A stretch of DNA of 64,000 bases from Zantedeschia hybrid cultivar (lineage: Eukaryota > Streptophyta > Magnoliopsida > Alismatales > Araceae). Made by a program: the position numbers and the translations under genes. The notes beneath the pieces were generated by a model. That model had not been told where the DNA came from. It was given only the letters and a program-made list of their open reading frames with translations, and did not search any database. Shown one piece after another: positions 1 to 9,377 of this stretch. Location of the stretch: NCBI GenBank assembly GCA_030544215.1, contig JARZZO010000001.1, positions 41,443,670 to 41,507,669 on the forward strand. The letters are read 5' to 3'. Within the stretch, counting starts at the first letter, position 1. Each line of letters opens with the position of its first letter.

Positions 1-222
1 TTGGTACGCCAACAATTCAGAATAGTGCCTGGCTAGATCCTTCCCATAAATGCCATGTAGGTCGAAGTGGGAAGTGGTCACCACCGTGTTGTCATTGTTA
101 TGATTAATCACGGGTCCCTTAATGAAGTGTGTATATAAGGTCCAAGTTAAGGGATCCCAGTTTTCTTTGCACGGGGTGGTCATCGTCTTCCAGATTTTCT
201 GGCCATCTTTATCTTCCTGCTG
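1..222 (-). pseudogene. Element B linker region, start
   Basis: Minus-strand sequence matches the start of the linker proteins of C (44838) and A (59203), including the segment that reads VITSHFDLHD in those copies. The window ends before the conserved middle of this linker. The region connects the G-patch to reverse transcriptase in this Tat family. I recognise no domain in it. Confidence 0.6.
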
Positions 223-444
223 CTAAACAATGTGTCGTCTCACCTTCGCTGGCCTATAGCCCAGACCATTACCAGGTATCCTTCTGTTGTCTTTGATAGG
301 CTTGGTTCTGCCCTGCAATTGTGTGCCCAGGCCTTTTCCAGGTTGATAACCACCTTTCATCATGATGTCCCAGCCAGGGATACTCACGCACTTCCCCCTT
401 TTAACAGCATCAATTGGACAAGGAACAAGTATAGTGGCTTGCAA
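223..444 (-). pseudogene. Element B G-patch domain fragment
   Basis: The 73-residue minus-strand reading contains GYQPGKGLG followed about 20 residues later by GNGLGYRP. This is the glycine-rich pattern of a G-patch, an RNA- and helicase-binding motif found in nucleic-acid-binding proteins and in the pol of some retroelements. It follows the protease directly and precedes the linker, the same order as in C and A. It is probably part of the polyprotein rather than a separate gene. The short upstream gap to the protease reading (445-489) has a frame change. Confidence 0.65.
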
Positions 445-489
445 AGGTTCAGCTGAGAGAGAACAAACTTGTAATACCGACAGAACGGG

Positions 490-1815
490 TTATTGGCCAG
501 GTAAAGGAGTCGGCTTGATGTTCAAAGAATGAGCAACAGCAAGGATCGGCATGCTCGTTACTTTAATAATCCATCCCTTATAAGGAAACTTGAGGCATTG
601 ATAGTTTGTAGAGGGTATGGCCTCAAGGGATTTGAAGTAGGGACGGCTAAGGATGCCTTTTAAAGAGGAGTCGATTTTCAAGATGTGGAACTCAACCTCG
701 GCATGGCAAACGGGACCTAACTCTACCTTTAAGTACACCATTCCTAGAGGGGAACGGGTAGAGTTGTCGTAGGCAGTAACAGAGATGGGGGAAGGCAACC
801 ACTTCTCTTTGGGTACACCATAGAATTTCAGGGTCTTCGGTGATAGTACATTAATAGAGGCTCCTGTGTCAACCAGGCATGCATCCATAGCCTTCTTGCA
901 TATGTTAACTGTAATGCTTAGTGCCATGCTCCTGGCCACTAGTGGTGCTAGTTCAGATGTGTGAAATATTATAGAGGGCTGATCCCCTTGTGGAACTAGA
1001 AGTACAATTATCTTCTCTACTGGCACATCTTCACTGACCATCACTTTCTGCAGATACTCCATCAGAGCCTCTTGATGGATCTTGGATCTTTTGACCAGTT
1101 CTAGTATGGAAATACGTGCCAATGTGTTGTCCAGCTGCTTTAGTAAGTCGTACTGAGTGCCAGGTGCACTCTCTTCATTCTGAACTTCTTCTGATGATTG
1201 TGAAGGGCTGTCTCTCACTGTGGATTGAGGGAAGACCTTATTGAAGATTCTCCCACTCCATAGCGTATGCTGTTCAATATTGGAAGGTCTCAGTAAGATC
1301 TTAAGTACCGCCGTGTTGATGAGGGGTTTAGAAGGGGTAATGGGTTTGTAAAAGGGTGATGGCGGGGGATTGTTTGGTAGATATGCTAGAACACGGATGA
1401 GTGGTTTGGAAGGTTGTATGGTATTAGGGTTAGTGGTTGATGCAGATGATGTGGGAAATGGTATGCGTAGCAATGGTTTAGAAGGCATGAGGGGTTCGTG
1501 GTTGGGTTGCAGAGGGTTATTTGGTGGAGGCATGGTGGCGAAGGGAGTAATGGGTTCAAGGAAAGTAGGTGGTGGAGTGGGTCTATGGTAGGCGGGTGTT
1601 GGTATGGGAGTAACGGTTATGGTTTCTGGTTTAGGTATGCGGAGAATGCGGCGATGCGGTTGCTCGGTGGTACTCGGGATGTGGCCTATTGAATAGATAG
1701 AGGAGGATTCCGCTTCCTTCCATTGTTGCCCCCTATTAGCCTCAGATTGGATATTAGTAAGTATTGGGGCGGCCTTGTTTTGATGCTCCGGTAGTGGGTT
1801 CCGCACTATACCCAT
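490..1815 (-). CDS. Element B gag C-terminus and aspartic protease
   Basis: This is an uninterrupted 441-residue reading. Residues 1 to about 200 are proline- and serine-rich and look unstructured, a typical linker after gag. Residues about 215-300 are a helical segment also present in A. Residues 316 onward are the retropepsin-like protease: the active site DTGASINVL lies at nt 870-844, followed by the flap region and a terminal IDSSLKGILSRPYF segment resembling the ILGRPF motif of plant gypsy proteases. This is the best-preserved protease of the family in the window: A has lost most of the domain after DT, and C keeps only the C-terminal half. The start codon is only the first Met after an upstream frame break; the natural product is probably a gag-pol fusion. 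Confidence 0.75.
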   Translation of the reverse strand: MGIVRNPLPEHQNKAAPILTNIQSEANRGQQWKEAESSSIYSIGHIPSTTEQPHRRILRIPKPETITVTPIPTPAYHRPTPPPTFLEPITPFATMPPPNNPLQPNHEPLMPSKPLLRIPFPTSSASTTNPNTIQPSKPLIRVLAYLPNNPPPSPFYKPITPSKPLINTAVLKILLRPSNIEQHTLWSGRIFNKVFPQSTVRDSPSQSSEEVQNEESAPGTQYDLLKQLDNTLARISILELVKRSKIHQEALMEYLQKVMVSEDVPVEKIIVLLVPQGDQPSIIFHTSELAPLVARSMALSITVNICKKAMDACLVDTGASINVLSPKTLKFYGVPKEKWLPSPISVTAYDNSTRSPLGMVYLKVELGPVCHAEVEFHILKIDSSLKGILSRPYFKSLEAIPSTNYQCLKFPYKGWIIKVTSMPILAVAHSLNIKPTPLPGQ

Positions 1816-2203
1816 GTTTGGTGGTGTTGCTGCCTACGCTGGTGCTCTCTGTATCTACTGTTCCTGTTGCTGTGGCTGTTGTTGCTGTTGTTGTTGTGAT
1901 CTTCTTGCCTTCAGGGTGGCTATGTATTTTCTCATCTCCTCCCAATCAACACCCCCTTGCTCATTCAGATCGTGGATGTAGTCCCTGAATTGAAAACATG
2001 CATCCACTGTATGTCCAAGTTGTCTATGGAAGACACAATACCTGGAAGCATCAGCATTCTGGGGCCAGACTATTTTCTCCTTTGGAAAAACTAGAGCATT
2101 GGCTGCCATAAGGGCGTTGAAGATGTCTGATAGAGACTTTGAGAGTGGAGGATAAGATGCCCTCTTCAGACCTGGAGGTTTTATTTGCTGGTTGTAATCA
2201 CCT

Positions 2204-2220
2204 GGGGGGGGGGGGGGGGG
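2204..2220 (+). repeat. Run of 17 G in element B gag
   Basis: Homopolymer in the frame gap between gag pieces 2758-2369 and 2109-1855. It encodes proline on the minus strand. Its length decides the reading frame, so a sequencing or assembly length error is as likely as a real mutation. Confidence 0.95.
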
Positions 2221-3387
2221 TACATTGTGCTATGCTGACTGCTGACGTGGCTGGTTGAACGTCTGCTGATACTGCTACTGAGGCTGATTGTAGGCTAGCT
2301 GGTATGATTTGAGGCAGCCTAAAGCGTTGTTGATTCGGTGGTCTCTAGCCTGTATATTGCGGCTATTGTTATTGGTTCCTCATGAACTGCGGTTGGTTAT
2401 TGTTCATGGTGTTGATTTGTTTATGGGAGAGTGTGCCCTCAGTAGTAGGACCCATGCTAGGAGAATTTGGCATGGTAGGCTTCCGAGGTGGAGGTCTGCT
2501 AGGTCTATAGGGGTCAAAGATGCTGGAGAATGTTGAATATTTAAAAGCATTCTGGCAATAACGCGCCCTTTCATATAATTCCGCCATGCTAGTCAAATTG
2601 TTCAATGTGAGGACTAGCTTGTACTGAGACGTGGCGTTGGCAATCATGATTTTCACTTGTTCTGACTCAAACATGTGATCTTTTATCTTCTCTGCCATAC
2701 CCCTCCATCTATCAACAAAGATGATGAAGTCTTCATCAGGCTTCATCTTTTCAGCCACTAAATCAGTTATTGATAAAGATGGTGTAATCCTATCCTGGTA
2801 TCGCTAGATAAATTTCCTTGACACGATTTCATAATCCTCCACATCAGACGAATCCAACGAGAAGAACCACTCGAGGGCCGGTCCCTCTAATGATTTCCTG
2901 AATGAGAATGCCAGCGACCTTTTGTCGTTCTGCTAGAAGGAGGATTAATACATAAACTCCTTCAGGTGGGTAAAGGGGTTACCAGAACCATTATACTTTC
3001 TGTACAATGGCATTTCACAAGGCGGCAGATGAAATACTGGTAGACTGGGGAGAGTGATCTCAGGTACAGCCTTGACTCTCATCATTTTCTTAAAACTGTT
3101 GAATTGCTCATCCATCTGGTCCGTCTTTGTGAGTAGGGCCTGAGTCACTGGAACGATTTGGGGAGGAGGAGGTGATGGAGCTTGATAGGCTTGCCTCTTG
3201 GAGTAAATGGGGCAAGGGGGACAGTACGGTTGAGGTCCGGTAGCGCTTCTGCCATACCTGAAGGCATTTTGGTGAGTTGGCGTTTGTGGTCTAGCTAGGT
3301 ATCTCGAGGAAGATTGTTGTGGCCCAGATGGCTGGGGAGTAGAAATATGAAGGCCGTCCATGGCTTGATGAACAGAGGGGATATGGT

Positions 3388-3402
3388 GGGGGGGGGGGGG
3401 GG
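3388..3402 (+). repeat. Run of 15 G in element B gag
   Basis: Homopolymer at the point where two overlapping gag frames swap (the 3803-3291 and 3490-2945 readings). Both frames read through it as a short proline run. This is a length-dependent frameshift site. Confidence 0.95.
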
Positions 3403-3837
3403 ACTTGATGAATAACGGGGGGAACCATGGGATTTGGTTCGGCAGAACGCAAGGGCGTCTTCCCCTTGAGAATGGATTTGATAGCCTCAAGTTGTTGAGG
3501 ATTCACGTGAGTAGTCAGAACTCCCAAGACGGTAACCAGATCAAGAGGGTTGGTAGATGAAGGCTTATCTTGATCTTGACCCTCCTCATAAGTGGGATTA
3601 GAGATTACATGCACATGAGGATGAGTGGTACCAGTATCAGACTGGTCGTGGGTAAATTGAGCCTGATGAGGGACATAAGTGTCTCCCTCGTATTCAGCGT
3701 TAAAGAAGTTGGAGTCTTGGGGGGCATTAGCATCTCCTATCATAATTGCGAGGGGCATTAGCATCTCCCTCGTATTCAAACACATCTTCCTGTTCAATGG
3801 CAACCATGCCGACGGTTCTACCTGATCGGAGCATCAT

Positions 3838-4820
3838 GATATTAAATATTGATAGAGCTTCAAACAAGTTGTGCAAAGGATTAGCAAACAAGTGGATGGT
3901 TACGTTATCTTAGGATTCTTTGTTGAATTATTTGGATTTTTAAACACAAATTTAATCAATGGGATAGGATCCTAGTTCCAGTTCAATTTTTCCGCCGTTA
4001 TACTCTATGGTTTTCTCACAACATTATGAATAATTAACCAGGACTTCAATTGGTACAACCAGCCCGATGAACAAGGAGGAATACCTTGCTTTTGGGGACT
4101 TACGGAGGTCTTAACACCAACCACTCTAGTCTGACCGAGGGACCGACCCAGTCAGAGAGAGGTGATGATGGTAAGAAAGGTGTTCCTATCAGGGGGGGGG
4201 GGGAGTGAGCCCCAATGCAGATGACCTAAGGCATGGATGGCCTCTAATGTAGTATAAGATAGATATAAGTAACAAAGAAACCAAAGATCTGAGGACTGAT
4301 GGACAAAAGAAGGAACTATTTGAATCGTGTCGTTGTTCACCGACGCTATTCAAGATAGAGGCTTCTTCTGTTAACATATCCTCAGGCAGCAGCGCCAACA
4401 GGAATTTGAGGCTGGATGGTGTCTTGGCCGAACAACGCGGTTTGAATCGCGTCTATCTGCCTAGACGCTATTCAGAACCTGAAAACTATATACAAAGAGC
4501 AATTTCGAGTACAATGTCCTCCCAAGTTATCAAGATAAAGAAAAATCTAACTGATCATGCAAACTTAGGTTAAATAGATTTATTATCATACAAACAAACA
4601 TAAATTCAATCAACCGCACACTTTCTATCACACTCACAACTTCCAATCAATCACGGGAGGGCAAGATCTTGCCGTAAAGGGGTGTGCACGTAATGCATGC
4701 ACGAATAAAAATAACTAAAATCACCAATCGGTAAAAGGAGTGCCCGAGGGACACAAGTGGTGCACCGTAGGTGCCCGATGATAAGAAGTAATAACAAATA
4801 TTAAAAGACGGCAAGACCAA
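3838..4820 (-). other. Element B untranslated leader
   Basis: About 980 bases between primer site and gag. It has no supported reading frame. It contains a run of 12 G (4192-4203) and two copies of the GCGTC inverted repeat (4318-4352 and 4438-4474). A leader of this length is usual for Tat elements. Confidence 0.6.
4318..4474. repeat. GCGTC inverted repeats, leader copies (2)
   Basis: Copies at 4318-4352 (arms around GTGTCG and CGACGC) and 4438-4474 (CGCGTCTA and TAGACGC). Both are flanked by TTTGAAT or TTTGAATC on the left and ATTCA on the right, and their centres are unrelated. The left flank TTTGAAT is the reverse complement of the right flank ATTCAAA, which extends the symmetry. They belong to the family-wide set described in the findings. 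Confidence 0.75.
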
Positions 4821-4838
4821 GTCCCACCGTAATCGCCA
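4821..4838 (-). other. Primer binding site of element B
   Basis: Six bases after the LTR end, the minus strand reads TGGCGATTACGGTGGGAC. The position and the TGGCGA start fit a tRNA primer site of the kind seen in Tat and Ogre elements, which often use tRNA-Arg. The exact tRNA cannot be decided without a tRNA search. This fixes the orientation of the LTR at 4845-6135 as a minus-strand 5' LTR. Confidence 0.6.
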
Positions 4839-5563
4839 AAAAGCTGTAGGTGCTCAAATCATGTGTGTGATATTCATGAATTTTATGTTATTTATATGAT
4901 GAATAAAACTATTAAAATTAAAGAAAATGTGATCGCCAGAAACTGTTAAGTTTTAAAAAGAAAGATTGATCGCTTACCTTTTCAAACTTGGGAGTTGTTA
5001 AGTCATTGATTCCCTTTTTTTGGCCGGCCAAAGAAAGAGAGCCCTTTTCGTTCTTGTTCTTGCTTTTATGTTCTTTTCGTGTGGTTCTTTTCTTGAAAGT
5101 TTCTCTTCCTCTTCAAACCTTGTAAAAGATCAAACAAAGAAAAGAAAGAAAAATGGATTAGAGCTATGAAAGTGTAGTAACTATTCTAAAGATTGACCTA
5201 AACATGCAACTAAACTAAAATCACTCACTTTTATCTTTCTTTTAAACCCCTATCATGAACATGGGTTTGGAAAAATATGATGTGGGTGTGTGAATTATGA
5301 AGTGATGTGATGAAAAACTATATGAAAACAATGAATAAAAACTATAGAAATCAATGAAATCAAGTGAAGAAATCAAAGGGAAAGTTGATTGGTTGGCCCC
5401 TCCATAGCCCTAGTCTTCAATATGCTTCAAGGGATGAAGAGAATGAAGAAGGAAGAAGCTTCTCTTGCTGTCCACGTTCTTCTCCTCTAGAACCTTCAAA
5501 CACCTTGCTTTGAGCTTCAAGTTCTTCAATGGCCAATCTCTTTCAAAGGTCCAAAGGTTGTTG

Positions 5564-5571
5564 TATATATA
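5564..5571 (-). promoter_or_regulatory. LTR TATA box, element B
   Basis: TATATATA on the minus strand, at the same alignment position as TATAAATA in the LTRs of C (20790-20797) and A (46171-46178). The conserved position across three copies supports it as the LTR promoter. Confidence 0.6.
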
Positions 5572-5715
5572 GAGAGTGGTTTAGGGTTGTTTTGGGCTTC
5601 AAAAGGACTCTCTCCTGCAGTTGGACTTGCCTTGGATGAGTATGGAGAAGTTTACAACCTTCCCACCTTCGAAAACCGGATTATCTCGGCCAAATCATGT
5701 TTATTAGGAAATTCT

Positions 5716-6015
5716 CAAATCGCATCGTTTAAGCGGGACGCCATTTGGCTAATTAAAGCGGCCAAAATATATAGGAAATATGTAAAGGAAACCGAAATAC
5801 ATTAGGAAACCTAAATTGCGTCTCCTATGGGCGACACGCTTTAGATAATTAGGAAATTAATTCGAATTAAAAGTTGGAAGCCCAGACGGATTAGGACCTA
5901 AATGGCGTCTCCCTAAGGCGACGCTAGTTAGTTAAATCTATCTCAATTTGTAATTTTAATTCCGAACTGATTTCTACTAGGAATCTAAATGGCGTCGTGC
6001 ACGGGTAACGCTAAT
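5716..6015. repeat. GCGTC inverted-repeat array in LTR U3 of B (4 copies)
   Basis: Copies begin near 5716, 5813, 5900 and 5987, so the spacing is 97, 87 and 87 bp. The clearest is AATGGCGTCTCCCTAAGGCG followed by ACGC at 5900-5930. The last three are preceded by an AGGAAYCTAAAT-like segment, so the array may have arisen from a degenerate tandem duplication of about 90 bp. Confidence 0.8.
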
Positions 6016-6135
6016 TAACAAATTTTGAGAAAAATTAATAAAAATTAATTAATGATTAAACATCAGACCATTTTGGGGCATTATAAGTGTGACATGAAAT
6101 TTACTCAATATGAAGTCAAAATTAGCGTGTCTACA

Positions 6136-6551
6136 GGCAGGCCAGGCTGCTGCTTAACCCTGGCCGCCCCCTCCTCTCTTCCTCTCTCTCTCTGGCACCC
6201 CAGGCCGGACACGTTCTCCGGGTCTGCTCCGCCGCTTCTCCGACTCTAGTCTGACGGGAAATCATCCGTACGTTGCGGTGAACGGCGGAGGCTTCGTGGG
6301 CTACGAAGAACGAGGAACCGTAAGGATATCCACCGCGAGGAGATCGCATGAACTTCACTAGAGATTGGGCACTTGCGTGGCTAGCGGTGTCACACCGATG
6401 GAGCCAATCGGTCGCGGTTTCGAATTTACGCGCGGTAATGTTTGATTACTATATTTTTGGTTTTGGTTTATTCGAAACAGGAACGGATCGCAGATAATTT
6501 TATTTTTATTTCCGCTGCGTTTGCGATCCGGAGAAATGCGAGAACCCAACA
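6136..6551 (+). repeat. Copia element F 5' LTR, 3' portion
   Basis: It ends in CCCAACA one base before a copia primer site. It shares the segment TTTTTATTTCCGCTGCGTT with the end of the copia LTR at 59823-61410, so the two are related subfamilies. The upstream part is missing because B inserted here. Confidence 0.7.
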
Positions 6552-6552
6552 G

Positions 6553-6565
6553 TGGTATCAGAGCC
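6553..6565 (+). other. Copia primer binding site (initiator tRNA-Met)
   Basis: TGGTATCAGAGCC is the standard copia primer site, complementary to the 3' end of initiator tRNA-Met. It sets the orientation of F as plus and marks the end of the LTR. Confidence 0.9.
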
Positions 6566-7026
6566 AGGTTCCATTGTTTCTCGTCCCGTTTCAGTCTCCA
6601 AATTAATTTTTCTTGTAATCTTCCATGCATTAGAATTCGGTTACCTTGCTGGATCTATGTTCAAATGATGGACACCATTAATGGATTAATTTAGATTATG
6701 CAAAATCGGATTTTTTGGTGTTCTTCATGAGATGAAGAACGACGTTCATGCCTAAGCCGTTTGAAGCTTCTTGGTGGCCGGGGAGGATGAACGACAAGCC
6801 CAGAGGATCCTAGTTGGTCACCGTCGGGACTAAGGCCGCCGCCGGGAATGGCCAGTGGAGGGACTGCCAAGCGCCTTCTTCTTCCTTTTTTGCATTTGAA
6901 AAACCGTGGAGAAAGAAGGGGTGCACGGCCTTGCCACGAACCAGCCTGCCGACGAGGAACTCGCCGACGACAGAGGGGATCGCCGGCGGGGTCGTGCGCT
7001 GCTGTCGGGGACGGGCCGCCGGGGGC

Positions 7027-7043
7027 GGGGGGGGGGGGGGGGG
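7027..7043 (+). repeat. Run of 17 G in copia F leader
   Basis: Homopolymer inside the GC-rich part of the leader. It is similar in length to the G runs in element B (2204 and 3388), about 4-5 kb away, although it lies in a different element. Confidence 0.95.
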
Positions 7044-7433
7044 TGAGTTACCTGTTGCGGCTAGGGTTTCTGCCCTAGTCGCAGGAAGGGGACGAGCCCC
7101 TTGGGCTCGAGCCGGGCCTGAGCCACGGACCCGGCCCGAACCGGAAGCCCATCTGATGGGCGCCCGAGTTCGAGCCTAGGGCCAGGCTAGGTTCGAGCCC
7201 TGGCCGACCCCTGGTTGAGCCATGCCTCAGCCATTGTGCTGAGTTATTTTCCCCTTTTTTAATTAAAATCCCTAGGCCCACTAAAATTAAGTAAAACTGA
7301 TTTTTTAATTTTCAGAATTTCAAAATAGTTTTGGAACGTAAGAATTTTAATCAATTTTATTTAATTGGGCTTTTAATGATTTTGAATCATTTTGACTAAC
7401 AATTAGTTGTTAATTAATTAAGTGTTAATTATT

Positions 7434-7981
7434 AGTTTAAATGTTAAATTAATAATTAATCTTAATTTAACTAATTTAACAGTTATATTAGTGGTTAATA
7501 ATTATTAATCTAAGTGTTAGGTTATTAATTATCAATTCTTCTAATTGTTAATCAATGAGAGTTAGTTATTAATTTAAGCGTTAAATTAATAATTAATTAT
7601 ATTGACTAATTTAAGTGTTAAATTAGTAGTCATTAATTGACTAATATAAGAGTTAGATTAGCTTTTTTGTTAATTAAAATTAATTGTTAATTTAAGTGTT
7701 AAGTGAATGATTAATTTTAAATTAACTAATCTAAGAGTTAGATTGATAGTTATTAATTAATTAGTGTTAGTTAATACTTTAAGTGTTAAATTATTAATTA
7801 ACATTAGTTAACTAATTTAAGAGTTAGATTAGTAGTTAATAATTAATAAGTGTTAATTAATAATTTAAGTGTTAAATTTGTTAATTAACTTTTATGGACT
7901 AATCTAAGAATTGGATTAGTAATTAATTATTAATAGTCTAATTGTTAGATTATTAATATGGTTTAATCTAAATGTTAGATT
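7434..7981. repeat. Array of AT-rich short palindromes in copia leader
   Basis: About 14 near-perfect palindromes of 17-21 bp with a 3-nt centre. Two alternating types occur: CTAATYTAA-GAG-TTAGATTAG (for example 7641-7661, 7726-7745 and 7812-7832) and AATTTAA-GTG-TTAAATT (for example 7571-7587, 7606-7626 and 7862-7878). Spacing is about 35-60 bp. This is not simple A/T low complexity, because arms and centres recur. Confidence 0.75.
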
Positions 7982-8875
7982 GTTTTAATTATTAGAAATA
8001 TTCTAATGACATGGAATATTATGGAATTATTGATTTGGAGTGTGTGCATATGTGATGTGTGTTTTATATGCTTTTAAATATGATTTAATTGCATGTTAAG
8101 TTAATTAAAAGAGTTTTTGAAATTCAAAAGCTAATTTTGATTAGAACCTAGTTTTTGAAAGTAAAAAATTATTTAACTTTTGAAGCTCTTTTATTTTAGC
8201 CATGTAATGCGCTTATCATGTGTGGATTGGTTAAAACACACCGTGGTCACGGATGTGCACCTTTAAATTATTCATGTGATGAATGGATTGTGTGGATCGT
8301 GGATGTTTGAATTATGGATATTTGTTAATTGTTAATAAATAGAGGTCTACGCACCTCTCTCTCTTTCTCTCTCTCTTTCTCTCATACTCCGATGTAATTC
8401 TACCTCCCTCTCTCTTGTACTCGCCATAAGGCCTTCTTCTGTTTACATGTAAATTTAGATTTAAATGTAATCTAATCGAGGCAACTGAGGAAGGAGCGAG
8501 GATGATCCACAGATGCAACTAGGAAGGCGATGTGATGGAGATCCTTTGCCTATGTGTTTGCAAGGTAGTCTAATGTAAATGTTATGTTAGATTGTGTGTG
8601 CATTTGACTGTTGGCTCCAATAAAACCCATTGTGCTATCCATGACCACACTAATGACATGTATGAAATACATTGTTTTCTTTTGATTATGAATCAAAGCA
8701 GGTATAGTATTTAGTAAATATATACAATATATTTATATACTATCACCTAGGAGAGACCAAGATAAAAGTTATCTAAATACCCTCATCTAAATTCTAAGCT
8801 GTAATGTGAGTAGTTAAGAAGTTACCACGTGGTCCATCATCGTTATAGTCATAGGATTCGAATTACTTTAGGCAG

Positions 8876-9187
8876 GTTTGTTGTGTTATCCACAAGGCCT
8901 GTCTAATTGTGAGGAGAGACTATGGCTATGGCATTAGATGCCTATTTGATCGGGGTAGAGGAACTATGTAGTTTTGTTGTGCTATCCACAAGGACTGTAT
9001 GCAAATCTATGCTCGTCTCATAATGATGGTTAGCTTTGACCAGAATTAGTGGCTTGTTGTGCTATCCACAAGGCCATTAAATCTATGTGGACCAAAGATA
9101 TGATCAGATATTGCAAGGAGTTGCAAGTCCCATGAGATGAGTGCTCTTTTATTGTATTACAGTCTGTTGTGCTATTCACAAGGCTGT
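8876..9187 (+). repeat. Spaced TTGTG-CTATC-CACAA motifs (4 copies)
   Basis: Copies lie near 8879, 8974, 9054 and 9163. Each reads close to GTTGTGCTATCCACAAGG, with a 5-bp stem TTGTG/CACAA and conserved loop CTATC. A half copy (TTGTGCTATCC) lies near 8625. The sequence between copies is not repeated. Confidence 0.7.
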
Positions 9188-9377
9188 ATAACAAATCATT
9201 GAGATTCTGATCCCCAATAGGAGACTGTCGGCATCTCACGTTCTGTATAGCTGAGGGTTATACAGTCCGTCGAAAATTAGTGGGAGTTAAAACTTAATTT
9301 AAAGATCATGTCTTGTTTTAAATTTTAATAAATTGAATATATGCTAAACAAATTTTATTTATCTCCTGTAGGAAAAT

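Larger units (their letters stand above)
1855..3837 (-). pseudogene. Element B gag (disrupted)
   Basis: The reading starts at two adjacent ATGs at 3837 and 3834 with the sequence MMLRSGRTVG. It then passes through at least four frames: pieces at 3803-3291, 3490-2945, 2758-2369 and 2109-1855. The middle pieces hold the retrotransposon gag (capsid-like) domain, including MAEKMKPDEDFIIFVDRWRG and TLNNLTSMAELYERARY. The last piece has a zinc-knuckle variant C-X2-H-X4-H-X4-C (YCVFHRQLGHTVDAC) followed by a polyglutamine tract. Two frame changes coincide with runs of 15 and 17 G. A 16-bp direct duplication near 3721 and 3753 shifts the N-terminus. Gag would form the virus-like particle; this copy cannot make it in one piece. 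Confidence 0.8.
1..6135 (-). mobile_element. Tat-lineage Ty3/gypsy element B, 5' part
   Basis: Read on the minus strand the order is LTR (6135 to 4845), primer site, leader, gag, protease, then a G-patch and the start of a linker that runs off the left edge. RT, integrase and the 3' LTR lie outside the window. It belongs to the same family as elements A and C, because LTR, protease and linker align closely by eye. The right end abuts a copia LTR fragment at 6136, so B inserted into copia element F. The target duplication partner lies left of the window. Confidence 0.85.
4845..6135 (-). repeat. 5' LTR of Tat element B (1291 bp)
   Basis: On the minus strand it begins TGTAGACACGC at 6135 and ends CCTACA at 4845. 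It aligns by eye along its length with the LTRs at 20068-21348 and 45505-46742. U3 holds four GCGTC inverted repeats (5716-6015). A minus-strand TATA box (TATATATA) lies at 5564-5571, about 145-450 bp downstream of the repeats. Transcription would start near 5535 and run towards gag. Confidence 0.85.
6566..9377 (+). other. Copia element F leader (2.8 kb, non-coding)
   Basis: Unusually long for a copia leader. It has three zones. 6770-7240 is GC-rich with a run of 17 G at 7027-7043 and no credible protein. 7340-7990 is AT-rich and built of short palindromes. 8340-9370 has a CT microsatellite near 8354 and four spaced TTGTG-CTATC-CACAA motifs. A CTCCTGTAG acceptor-like site lies just before the gag ATG at 9378, so part of the leader may be an intron; I could not fix a donor. 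Confidence 0.55.

Noticed and set aside
6814..7179. 121-residue ORF in the copia leader
   Set aside because: Glycine run from a G homopolymer, no domain, overlapping ORFs in other frames; compositional.
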